From: an uncultured Ruminococcus sp. | GTDB taxonomy: Bacteria; Bacillota; Clostridia; Oscillospirales; Ruminococcaceae | NCBI GenBank assembly: GCA_900541495.1 | Contig: UQKC01000004.1 | Location: forward strand, 1 to 64,000 | Direction of reading: 5' to 3' | DNA: 64,000 bases | Shown: one piece after another, positions 35,500 through 43,908 of the stretch | How positions within the stretch are numbered: the first letter of the stretch is position 1 | How the letters are laid out: every line of letters starts with the position of its first letter | The notes under the pieces: generated by a model | Databases searched by the model: none | The model's input: only the letters and a program-made list of their open reading frames with translations | What the model was told of the DNA's origin: nothing | Translations under genes and position numbers: made by a program

Positions 35500-36294
35500 A
35501 TGAATATTTCAGGTATTATCGGTCTGGTTATTGCGCTCGGACTTATAGTTTGGGGCATTATGACGGGAGGAAGTCTGCTGAACTTCTGGGACCCGGCTTC
35601 GGTCGCTATTGTTCTCGGCGGTACTATCGGTGCGCTCATCTTTACATATCCGCTTTCGGTAATCAAAAACACGGGCAAAATGCTCAAAATTGCATTTATG
35701 CCGAAAAAATATGATCCCGAGGATTACATTGCTCAAATGGTCGAGCATTGTAAGACTGCCCGTATGAAAGGTATCCTCGCGCTCGAAGAAAGCGCCAATG
35801 CCTGCACAGACCCGTTTATGAAGTCTGCGCTCATGCTCATCGTCGATGCCAATGAATCGGACAAGATAAAGTCTATGCTCGATGACTCTATCGACTTTAT
35901 GTGCGAACGTCACGAAAACAACTACGCTATGTGGGTAAAGGGTTCTGCCGTTGCCCCTGCAATGGGTATGGTAGGTACGCTCATAGGTCTTATCAATATG
36001 CTTAAGGGAATGGACGTTACAAGTTCTGACTCGGCTTCATCGCTCGGTCTTTCGATGTCCACCGCCCTTATCACAACATTCTACGGCTGTATTTTGGCTC
36101 ACGTTTTCTGCGGTCCTATCGGCAACCTCTGCAAATACAACCATAATCAGGAAATACTCTGCCTCCAGATCATCGAAGAGGGTACGCTCGCTATCGCAGC
36201 AGGCGCTAACCCAAGATATGTCGAAGAAAAGCTCCGTATGATGCTCCCTGCGACCGCAAAGCCTAAGGCGGGAAAAGCTTCTTCTGCCGGATAA
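35500..36294 (+). CDS. motA: Flagellar motor stator protein MotA
   Basis: 264 residues. Four membrane helices, with the family motif GALIFTYPLSVIKN early and the channel helices after PAMGMVGTLIGLINMLKGMD. The charged cytoplasmic loop, which meets FliG, lies between helices 2 and 3. AAGGAGG precedes ATG 35500. It forms the ion channel with MotB. Confidence 0.95.
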   Translation: MNISGIIGLVIALGLIVWGIMTGGSLLNFWDPASVAIVLGGTIGALIFTYPLSVIKNTGKMLKIAFMPKKYDPEDYIAQMVEHCKTARMKGILALEESANACTDPFMKSALMLIVDANESDKIKSMLDDSIDFMCERHENNYAMWVKGSAVAPAMGMVGTLIGLINMLKGMDVTSSDSASSLGLSMSTALITTFYGCILAHVFCGPIGNLCKYNHNQEILCLQIIEEGTLAIAAGANPRYVEEKLRMMLPATAKPKAGKASSAG

Positions 36295-36369
36295 TGGCTG
36301 ATATGTCAATTTTTGCAAAAAAATGACGCAAGAAATTTTGAAAAATTCTGCTTTTTTACAAAAAAACTA

Positions 36370-36398
36370 TGGCAATTTGTTAAGAAATGTGTTATAAT
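36370..36398 (+). promoter_or_regulatory. Possible internal promoter before motB
   Basis: An extended -10 TGTTATAAT (TATAAT at 36393-36398) with a weak -35 TGGCAA 17 bases upstream, in the 195-base AT-rich gap between motA and motB. Confidence 0.35.
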
Positions 36399-36489
36399 TA
36401 TTTGAAATCTATTTTTAAGGCGTTATATTACAGAATTTCTGATTACAAAATGTTATATATATCTGTATTTATACTGTGAGGTGATTTTT

Positions 36490-37461
36490 GTGGCTCGCAA
36501 ACGCGGCGGAAATGAAGAAGAAGGCGGAAGCTGGATGGACACCTATGGTGACATGGTAACGCTGCTTTTAACGTTCTTCGTTCTTCTGTTCTCAATGTCA
36601 TCTATGGATACCAGCAAATGGCAGTACATTGCCGAAGCCTTTTCAAAAGGTAAAATTTCCGATACCGATATCCGTGTAGTCGGCGAACCCGACCCGAACA
36701 ACGATCCCACAGCTGTCTATGACGATACTATCCCCGAAGTCGATAATCAGGACGAACAGATCGTCGATTTTGAAGATTTCTTTATGTATCTTAAAGAAGT
36801 CGTCGTTTCAAACAACCTTTCCGACAGCGTGAGCGTTGAAATGTCCGATACGGGCGTTTATATGCGATTCAGAGATAATATTTTCTTCGCAGGCGACAGT
36901 GATGTTCTCCTCGACGAAGGTAAATTTATCCTTGATATAATCTCCGACGGCATACGTTCGATAAACGAACTTGTCTATGCCATAAAGGTCAGCGGTCATA
37001 CAGCCGCAAGCGCGACCTCAAATGTCAACGAATGGGATCTTTCCTCGGGAAGAGCGAATTCTGTTATCAAGTATATGATAAGCCTTGATGCCTGCGACTC
37101 GGACAAATTCTCGTCCGCGGGCTACGGAAAGAACCGTCCGCTTGAAGACAACTCCACCGAAGAGGGAAGACGGCAGAACCGACGCGTTGAGATAGTCTTT
37201 ATCAGAAATGATATGGATTTCACCAACCCCGATGTCCTTAATGAACTTCTCCAGCTTGAATTCGGTACGAATTTCGTCCTCCCGTCAGGTTCGGAAGGCT
37301 CATCCATGCTCGATGCAGACACGACCGCCGATGCCGCTGCAGAAACGATCACTCCTGCCGATACGGGTAGAAACGACCCCGGCAAGACCTACGTTTCCAA
37401 AGAGGACGCTATAAACGAAATGAAGGAAAGCAAGGCCGCCGCTCCAACGGCAGCAGAATGA
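36490..37461 (+). CDS. motB: Flagellar motor stator protein MotB
   Basis: 323 residues from GTG 36490 (GAGGTGA 5 bases upstream). The short N-terminal tail with GGSWMDTYGDMVTLLLTFFV holds the ion-binding aspartate in the membrane helix. A C-terminal OmpA-like peptidoglycan-binding domain follows (IKVSGHTAAS, LSSGRANSVIKYM, GYGKNRPLEDNSTEEGRRQN, RRVEIV). An Ala/Thr/Glu-rich tail ends the protein. Confidence 0.94.
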   Translation: MARKRGGNEEEGGSWMDTYGDMVTLLLTFFVLLFSMSSMDTSKWQYIAEAFSKGKISDTDIRVVGEPDPNNDPTAVYDDTIPEVDNQDEQIVDFEDFFMYLKEVVVSNNLSDSVSVEMSDTGVYMRFRDNIFFAGDSDVLLDEGKFILDIISDGIRSINELVYAIKVSGHTAASATSNVNEWDLSSGRANSVIKYMISLDACDSDKFSSAGYGKNRPLEDNSTEEGRRQNRRVEIVFIRNDMDFTNPDVLNELLQLEFGTNFVLPSGSEGSSMLDADTTADAAAETITPADTGRNDPGKTYVSKEDAINEMKESKAAAPTAAE

Positions 37462-37518
37462 TAGACCTACAAAGTACAGACCGATTTTCCGTCTGTCAGA
37501 AAGGAATGATCCGAATAT

Positions 37519-38526
37519 ATGGCTGACATACTGTCGCAAAGCCAGATCGACGCTCTTCTGAACAGCTTTTCCGAAGAGGGCGCTAAGGCTTTGGACGAGA
37601 TCGAGGAGCAGTCAAACGAGAAAAAAGTCAAGACTTATGACTTTAAAATGCCGAAGAAGTTCACCAAGGAACAGCTCAAAACGATCGACGGTATTTTTGA
37701 AAACTATTCCCGTGTGCTTTCCTCTTATCTGACCGGTCTGCTGCGTGTTTACTGCAAGGTAGAGGTCATTCAGACAGAAGAGCAGCTCTATTATGAGTTC
37801 AACAACGCTCTTCCCGATTATGTTATAATGTCTATGGTCAATATGGGGATCGTGGACGATGATGTGCTCGAAACGAGCTGTATTATTCAGCTCTCCAACC
37901 CTATCAGTTATACGATGATGGACAGGCTCATGGGCGGCGCAGGAACTTACACCGACCAGTCGAGGGATTTCACCGAGATCGAAGTCGAGCTTATGACTAC
38001 CGTTCTCAAACGAATGGCTGCCCTGCTGAAAGAACCGTGGGGAAGCTACATAGACGTAAATCCGTCCCTCACATCGGTCGAAACGAACTCACGTGTAGTT
38101 CAGCCGTTCTCACCCGATGAAGTCGTTATAATCGTAATGCTCGAAGTCGAGATCAAGGACGTTAAAAACACCATTTCGATATGTATCCCTGCAATGGGTC
38201 TTGAATCGATAATGGCGAAGTTCGGCGATAAATGGTCGAGAGGCACTAAAAAGCTTGACCCGAAGCGCGAAAATGAGAGAAAGATATCCCTTATGGACGC
38301 GATAAAGGACTCCGACCTGAAGATAGATGCCGTTCTCTGCGAAACTACACTTGATCTGTATGATGTCCTCACTCTTCAGGAGGGCGATGTCATTCCGCTC
38401 AATGTGCCGATAGACAGCAATGTTACCGTTAAGATCGGAAATAATCTTTGGTTTGACGGCAAGCTTGGCATAAAAAACAACAAGAAAGCCGTTAAAATCG
38501 ATAATATATATAAAGAATTGAGGTAA
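37519..38526 (+). CDS. fliM: Flagellar motor switch protein FliM
   Basis: 335 residues. The N-terminal CheY-P-binding peptide is present (ILSQSQIDALLNSF). The middle domain contains LMGGAGTYTDQSRDFTEIE, and the C-terminal SpoA domain ends LGIKNNKKAVKI. No fliL gene stands between motB and fliM, where many Firmicutes have one. Confidence 0.96.
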   Translation: MADILSQSQIDALLNSFSEEGAKALDEIEEQSNEKKVKTYDFKMPKKFTKEQLKTIDGIFENYSRVLSSYLTGLLRVYCKVEVIQTEEQLYYEFNNALPDYVIMSMVNMGIVDDDVLETSCIIQLSNPISYTMMDRLMGGAGTYTDQSRDFTEIEVELMTTVLKRMAALLKEPWGSYIDVNPSLTSVETNSRVVQPFSPDEVVIIVMLEVEIKDVKNTISICIPAMGLESIMAKFGDKWSRGTKKLDPKRENERKISLMDAIKDSDLKIDAVLCETTLDLYDVLTLQEGDVIPLNVPIDSNVTVKIGNNLWFDGKLGIKNNKKAVKIDNIYKELR

Positions 38527-38534
38527 GAGCAATA

Positions 38535-39899
38535 ATGAGTGATGAAAAACTTGTTGACGGATTCGGCGAAGTCGAGAAAGACGCCATCGGTGAGATAATG
38601 AACATCACCATGGGTTCGGCTGCAACTGCCGTATCCAATCTTCTCTCGGCTAAGGTTTGGATCACCACTCCGACCGTTACCGTCATAAGCGCAAAGGATC
38701 TCTCGTTTCCTGAACTTGAGCCTTCTATTATGGTCAGGATCAAATACATACAGGGCGTTTCGGGACAGAACGTTCTCGTTCTCAAACAGAACGACGTTCA
38801 GCTCATTCTCGATCAGCTCATGGGACTGCCGCTCGAGGTCACGGACGATTTTAAATTTGATGAAATGAATATTTCCGCCGTCTGCGAAGTCATGAACCAG
38901 ATGATGGGCGCGGCTGCAACGGCTCTTTCGGAGATAATCGATACAACGGTCGATATTTCCACACCTGAAGCTATCGTTGAAGACAGCCAGAAGCTCATCT
39001 CCGATCTTTATGAAGTCAACGGCGATGAAAACGTAGTAAGCATCAAGTTCAACCTTACTATCGACGGCATTATAAATTCCGAGTTCATTTCCGTTCTTAC
39101 AATTGATCTTGCTAAGGAAATGGCTGAAAAGATGATGGCAGGCTACAGCACAGCAGCCGATGAGGCGGTCTCCGCTTCCACACCTGCCGCAGATACTCCG
39201 ACCGAACCTGCTTCAAGCGGCGCAACTCTTTCTCAGGCAGAGATAGAATCGCTCCTCAACGGCGCAGGCGGCACGGCAGCTTCAGCACCGCAGCCGACAC
39301 CGACACCTCAGCCGATGCCGCAGATGCCTCAGCAGCCACTGCAGTCAGCTCCTCAGCAGACAGCACCGCAGCAGGCTGTGCCGAACGGTATGCCGCAGCA
39401 GATGCAGCAGCAGATGCAGCAGGGTATGCCGATGCAGGGAATGTACGGCTACGACCCGAATATGCAGCAGTACGGTATGTACGGTCAGATGCCGCAGGGA
39501 CAGCCGATGCCGAATATGTACCCTCAGCAGCCATACGGCTACCCTCCGCAGCAGCCGCAGCCGCAGATGAACATTCAGCCCGTTCAGCTCCAGAACTTTG
39601 CTACATATAATAACGCTTCGCTCAATAAGGAGCAGAACGATAACCTTAAGCTTCTTATGGGTGTTCCGCTCAACGTAAGCGTGGAGATAGGTTCAACGAC
39701 CAAAAAGGTCAAGGAGATACTCGAGTTTACACAGGGTACGATCATCGAGCTTGAAAGACAGGCAGGTGCGCCCGTTGATATCGTTGTAAACGGAAACCTT
39801 ATCGCAAAGGGTGACGTCGTTGTTATCGACGATAACTTTGCTGTAAGAATAACTGAAATAATCAGATCCAAATTCTTGGATAATTTAGGTAAGGAGTAA
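38535..39899 (+). CDS. fliY: FliY: CheC-like phosphatase fused to FliN switch domain
   Basis: 454 residues. The N-terminal CheC/CheX-type part has two active-site helices (GEIMNITMGSAAT and CEVMNQMMGAAATAL, each with the ExxN pair). A linker of about 120 residues rich in Gln, Pro, Met and Gly follows, and the C-terminal FliN/SpoA domain starts LLMGVPLNVSVEIG. A CheY-binding-like peptide (LSQAEIESLLNG) lies at the start of the linker (about residue 231) rather than at the N terminus. It removes phosphate from CheY-P and forms the switch C-ring with FliM and FliG. Confidence 0.94.
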   Translation: MSDEKLVDGFGEVEKDAIGEIMNITMGSAATAVSNLLSAKVWITTPTVTVISAKDLSFPELEPSIMVRIKYIQGVSGQNVLVLKQNDVQLILDQLMGLPLEVTDDFKFDEMNISAVCEVMNQMMGAAATALSEIIDTTVDISTPEAIVEDSQKLISDLYEVNGDENVVSIKFNLTIDGIINSEFISVLTIDLAKEMAEKMMAGYSTAADEAVSASTPAADTPTEPASSGATLSQAEIESLLNGAGGTAASAPQPTPTPQPMPQMPQQPLQSAPQQTAPQQAVPNGMPQQMQQQMQQGMPMQGMYGYDPNMQQYGMYGQMPQGQPMPNMYPQQPYGYPPQQPQPQMNIQPVQLQNFATYNNASLNKEQNDNLKLLMGVPLNVSVEIGSTTKKVKEILEFTQGTIIELERQAGAPVDIVVNGNLIAKGDVVVIDDNFAVRITEIIRSKFLDNLGKE

Positions 39900-39905
39900 T
39901 TAATT

Positions 39906-40268
39906 ATGGATAAGAAGATTATGCTTGTTGATGATGCCGCATTTATGAGAATGATGATCAAGGATGCTCTCACAAAGAACGGTTATACAAATATTATCGA
40001 AGCTGCCGATGGTGAGATCGCCTGCACAAAGTATGCAGCAGAGCACCCCGACCTCGTTATCATGGATATCACAATGCCTAACAAGACAGGTATCGAAGCA
40101 CTCAAGGACATCAAGGCAAGCGACCCTGCCGCAAAGGTAGTAATGTGCTCCGCTATGGGTCAGGAAGCAATGGTCGTTGAAGCTATCAAGCTCGGCGCTC
40201 TCGACTTCATCGTAAAGCCTTTCAAGCCGGACAGAATCCTCCAGACAGTTCAGAAGGTTTTAGGCTAA
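39906..40268 (+). CDS. cheY: Chemotaxis response regulator CheY
   Basis: 120 residues, receiver domain only. The acidic pocket is VDDA and the phospho-aspartate lies in LVIMDITMPNKTGIEAL; Thr/Ser VVMCSAMG and Lys IVKPFKPD complete the active site. CheA-P donates phosphate, and CheY-P binds FliM/FliY. cheA is not in the window. Confidence 0.95.
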   Translation: MDKKIMLVDDAAFMRMMIKDALTKNGYTNIIEAADGEIACTKYAAEHPDLVIMDITMPNKTGIEALKDIKASDPAAKVVMCSAMGQEAMVVEAIKLGALDFIVKPFKPDRILQTVQKVLG

Positions 40269-40283
40269 GAGAGGACGGCAATA

Positions 40284-40691
40284 GTGCCAAATGTTATAAT
40301 GATGATCTGCTCCCTGCTAGGAGTGATCGGACTCATTTTTCTTGTTTATTACGGAACAAGATGGCTCAACAAAAAATTCCGCAGTACGGGCTGGAACGGC
40401 CTGGAGCGCGGAATAAAGATAATCGACTGCATCGGTGTTGCGCAGGATAAGCAGCTCCTTGTTGTTAAAGTCGGCAAAAAGGGTATGCTCCTCGGCGTTG
40501 CTCCGAACAGCATCACAAAGCTCTGTGATATCGATGATGATGATATCAGCGATATGCAGAGGGAAACAGAGGAAAATTCCTCCGTTTCGTTCTCGGATAG
40601 CTTGAAAAAAGCTTTCTTTAAGAAAAATACAGCGGAAAACGGTTCGGCTCGGGAGGACGGTAAGGAAAACAATGAGAAAAATGATTTCTGA
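40284..40691 (+). CDS. fliO: Flagellar biosynthetic protein FliO (FliZ)
   Basis: 135 residues from GTG 40284 (GAGGACGG upstream). One N-terminal membrane helix (VIMMICSLLGVIGLIFLVYYG), then a short cytoplasmic domain with IDCIGVAQDKQLLVVKVGKK and an acidic/basic tail. It helps stabilise FliP during assembly of the export gate. It overlaps fliP by 20 bases. Confidence 0.85.
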   Translation: MPNVIMMICSLLGVIGLIFLVYYGTRWLNKKFRSTGWNGLERGIKIIDCIGVAQDKQLLVVKVGKKGMLLGVAPNSITKLCDIDDDDISDMQRETEENSSVSFSDSLKKAFFKKNTAENGSAREDGKENNEKNDF

Positions 40692-41646
40692 TGCCAAGGC
40701 TTCTCTGCCGATAACGGTCTTTATCGCGGTGGCGGCCGCAATAGCGGCAATGCTCATATTTATGCCGCTCGATGCACACGCAGAGGACGGTATAACGGTC
40801 ACGACAACTGCACCCACGACCGAGATATCCATAGAAACCACGATACCGAACGTTGAAACCTCAGTTCCGCAGCAGACCCAGCCGCTCCAAAACCCCGAAA
40901 CGCAGGTTCAGGAGCAGCAGGACGATGAGCTTCCTTACGAAACGCCCAAAACGGACGATGAAGCGCAAAGCCTGCTCGATCTGCTTGACATAAATAATTC
41001 CAGCACAGTTGACCTCATTCTTCTGATAACGATATTGTCGCTCGCGCCGTCTATTCTTGTGATGCTTACCTGCTTTACAAGAATAATCATCTCATTCTCG
41101 CTCCTGCGAAATGCGATGGGCGTTCAGCAGACTCCTCCGAATCAGGTGATGATAGGTCTTGCGTTGTTTTTGACGATGTTTATTATGAAGCCCGTTTTGT
41201 CCGAGATGAACGAGGTAGCGTATGTGCCGTACAAAAACGGCGAATATACGATAACCGAGGCTGCGAAAGAAGCCTCCGTTCCACTCAAAACGTGGATGCT
41301 CAAAAACACGTCGAACGAATCGATGAACTTCTTCCTCGAACTTTCCGATACGGAAATAGAAGCTGAAACGGAAGAGGAGTTCATCGAAGAAGTAAGCTTC
41401 ACCACAGTTGTGCCTGCATTTATCCTCAGCGAGATAAAGATCGGCTTTGAGATCGGTTTCCTTATCTACATACCGTTCCTGATAGTCGATATTGTTGTTT
41501 CAACGCTGCTGATGTCAATGGGTATGATGATGCTTCCGCCGACAACGATCTCGATACCGTTCAAGATACTGCTTTTCGTGCTTGTGGACGGCTGGTCGCT
41601 GCTCACGGCATCGCTCGTGAACGGATTCAATCCGCTCGGAACATAG
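40672..41646 (+). CDS. fliP: Flagellar export gate protein FliP with extended N terminus
   Basis: 324 residues. A signal-like N-terminal helix (about 9-30) is followed by an unusual acidic Thr/Pro/Gln-rich region of about 70 residues (TTTAPTTEISIETTIP ... LPYETPKTDDEAQ) before the standard FliP core (TCFTRIIISFSLLRNAMGVQ, LFLTMFIMKPV, SLVNGFNP at the end). Another Glu-rich insertion lies around residue 235. Confidence 0.93.
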   Translation: MRKMISDAKASLPITVFIAVAAAIAAMLIFMPLDAHAEDGITVTTTAPTTEISIETTIPNVETSVPQQTQPLQNPETQVQEQQDDELPYETPKTDDEAQSLLDLLDINNSSTVDLILLITILSLAPSILVMLTCFTRIIISFSLLRNAMGVQQTPPNQVMIGLALFLTMFIMKPVLSEMNEVAYVPYKNGEYTITEAAKEASVPLKTWMLKNTSNESMNFFLELSDTEIEAETEEEFIEEVSFTTVVPAFILSEIKIGFEIGFLIYIPFLIVDIVVSTLLMSMGMMMLPPTTISIPFKILLFVLVDGWSLLTASLVNGFNPLGT

Positions 41647-41659
41647 TCGGAGGCAGGGT

Positions 41660-41941
41660 ATGACGCAGGATATAGTTTTACAGGTCTTCCGCGAGTGCCT
41701 GCTGCTTTGCATAAAGCTCGGCGGGCCGCTGCTCCTTGTGAGTATGGTGGTTGGTCTGGTGATCTCGATTCTCCAAGCGGCAACGCAGGTGCATGAGCAG
41801 ACGCTCTCGTTCGTGCCGAAGCTGCTTGTTATAGCTGTTATGCTGCTGCTTATGGCACCTTTTATGATGAACGCGATGAATGATTTCTTCTATGAGATAT
41901 TCGATATCATCGCAAAGGTCAGCAGCCAGACAGTCCTTTAA
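41660..41941 (+). CDS. fliQ: Flagellar export gate protein FliQ
   Basis: 93 residues with two membrane helices (LGGPLLLVSMVVGLVISILQ; VIAVMLLLMAPFMM). The linking phrase ATQVHEQTLSFVPKL is the family mark. It lies between fliP and fliR as usual. Confidence 0.95.
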   Translation: MTQDIVLQVFRECLLLCIKLGGPLLLVSMVVGLVISILQAATQVHEQTLSFVPKLLVIAVMLLLMAPFMMNAMNDFFYEIFDIIAKVSSQTVL

Positions 41942-41956
41942 AAACGGGAGGGCGGA

Positions 41957-42739
41957 ATGGATTTTTACAGCCTCCTGTTCGATAATTTTGAAACAAATCT
42001 CTTGGTTTTTTCAAGAGTTCTCGGCATTTTTGCCTTTAATCCGCTTCTTTCGCGAAGAAATATCCCGCAGATAGTAAAAGTCGTCTGCTGCATACTTATC
42101 ACGATGATAGTTATAATGGTGCGGCAGCCCGAACCCGTCGAAACGGGAACGGTGATAGGCGTTTACCTTGCGATGCTGCTGAAAGAGGGCTTCGTCGGAG
42201 CGGTGCTCGGTTTTATTACCGATATGTTTTTCTACAGCGTCCAGATGAGCGGCGAAATAATGGATATGCAGTCGGGTCTTGGCATGGCTAAGGTCTTTGA
42301 CCCCGGCACGAACCTCCAGATGTCAATAATGGGTTCGTTCGTCAGCTTTATGATGTATCTCTATTTCTTCGTTATAAACGCTCATTTGACATATATAGAG
42401 CTTTTCGTGAAGTCGTTCGATATCATTCCGCTCGGGTTTGAGGGCATAAACCCCGACCTTGGCATTTCAATAGTCGAATATTTCAGCGTTGTGCTTACGC
42501 TTGTGCTGAAAATAGCGATGCCGCTGATAGTTTCGCAGACGATACTTCAGTTCTGCGTCGGCGTACTTATGAAATCAGTTCCGCAGATACAGATAATGGT
42601 CATAAATATTCAGTTAAAGGTAGGCTTCGGCTTCCTGATACTGTTCCTTGTGGCTGTTCCGTTGTCGGATCTTATCGAAAAGTTTATGAATACTTGGCTT
42701 GAGACCCTTGAGGGTGTTCTTCCCCTCATACCTGCATAG
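41957..42739 (+). CDS. fliR: Flagellar export gate protein FliR
   Basis: 260 residues and about six membrane helices. The N terminus FSRVLGIFAFNPLLSRRNIP and the GEIMDMQSGLGMAKVFDPGT loop are typical. It completes the FliPQR channel. GGGAGGGCGG precedes ATG 41957. Confidence 0.95.
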   Translation: MDFYSLLFDNFETNLLVFSRVLGIFAFNPLLSRRNIPQIVKVVCCILITMIVIMVRQPEPVETGTVIGVYLAMLLKEGFVGAVLGFITDMFFYSVQMSGEIMDMQSGLGMAKVFDPGTNLQMSIMGSFVSFMMYLYFFVINAHLTYIELFVKSFDIIPLGFEGINPDLGISIVEYFSVVLTLVLKIAMPLIVSQTILQFCVGVLMKSVPQIQIMVINIQLKVGFGFLILFLVAVPLSDLIEKFMNTWLETLEGVLPLIPA

Positions 42740-42758
42740 TCTCGAGGGGGGAGAATAA

Positions 42759-43841
42759 ATGGCTGAAAGCGCAGGCGAGAAAACCGAAAAGGCGACCGAA
42801 CATAAACGACGTGAGGAGCGTAAAAAGGGCAACGTTATGCAAAGCAAGGACGTTGTTACCGCCGCTTTCATACTTATTATATTTGCGCTGCTGAAGGTCC
42901 TTATGAAAACGATGATCGCCGTGTGCGAAAGCTCGTTTGACTACTGGTTCAGTCTCGCAGGCAGCGGAATGGACGGGATACGCATTGACGGAATGCCGTT
43001 TTATTCCAAGCTGGCAATAGAAATAGGCAAAGTCCTGCTGATATGCGCAGGTCCGATCCTTATAGCCGGCGTTCTCGTTACGGTCATCGCAACGGGTGCG
43101 CAGACAAAGTTCATTTTCTCAAAAGAATCGATAAAATTCAAGTTCGACAAGCTCAATCCGATAAGCGGAATAAAGAAAATGTTCTCCGTAAGTTCACTTT
43201 TTGAGCTTGCAAAGTCGATCTTGAAGCTTGTTGTCCTCACCGTCATTGTTTATGACGAAGTAAAAAAGAGAATACCCGAGTTTGCGAAGCTTTTCGATAT
43301 GGAGATAGCAAGCTCGATGATGTATATGCTCGATACGATATTTTCTATCGTTATCAAAGTCGCAGCCGTCTTTGTCGGCGTTGCGGCGGTCGATGTCCTT
43401 TTCCAGTATTTCAAGTTTGAAAAGGATATGCGAATGACCAAGCAGGAGGTCAAGGAGGAGTACAAAAACCTCGAAGGCGATCCGCAGGTCAAGGGCAAGC
43501 GCCGCCAGATACAGCGCCAAATGGCAATGAGCCGAATGATGGACGCAGTTCCCGAGTCGGACGTTATCATAAGAAACCCGACGCATTTCGCCGTTGCGAT
43601 AAAGTATGACAAAGACAAAAACAATGCGCCTGTCGTGCTTGCAAAGGGCGCTGACAACCTTGCGATGAAGATCGTAGGCATTGCCGAAGAGCACGATATC
43701 GCTATGGTGGAAAACAAACCGCTCGCCCGTGGTCTTTACGATTCGGTCGATGTCGGAAAGGAAATTCCGCCCGAATTTTACCGCGCGGTTGCCGAGGTAC
43801 TCTCGTTCGTATATAAGCTTCAGGGCAAGATGCCCGAATAA
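42759..43841 (+). CDS. flhB: Flagellar export switch protein FlhB
   Basis: 360 residues. N-terminal basic segment EKTEKATEHKRREERKKGN, four membrane helices, and cytoplasmic domain with the autocleavage motif NPTH in DVIIRNPTHFAVAIKYDK. It switches export from rod/hook to filament substrates with FliK. Confidence 0.96.
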   Translation: MAESAGEKTEKATEHKRREERKKGNVMQSKDVVTAAFILIIFALLKVLMKTMIAVCESSFDYWFSLAGSGMDGIRIDGMPFYSKLAIEIGKVLLICAGPILIAGVLVTVIATGAQTKFIFSKESIKFKFDKLNPISGIKKMFSVSSLFELAKSILKLVVLTVIVYDEVKKRIPEFAKLFDMEIASSMMYMLDTIFSIVIKVAAVFVGVAAVDVLFQYFKFEKDMRMTKQEVKEEYKNLEGDPQVKGKRRQIQRQMAMSRMMDAVPESDVIIRNPTHFAVAIKYDKDKNNAPVVLAKGADNLAMKIVGIAEEHDIAMVENKPLARGLYDSVDVGKEIPPEFYRAVAEVLSFVYKLQGKMPE

Positions 43842-43908
43842 AACGCAGACCCTATCTGCATAACAGCAGATATTCATATATTTCAGAAAGGCAGAGTGTT
43901 GCAGGACT

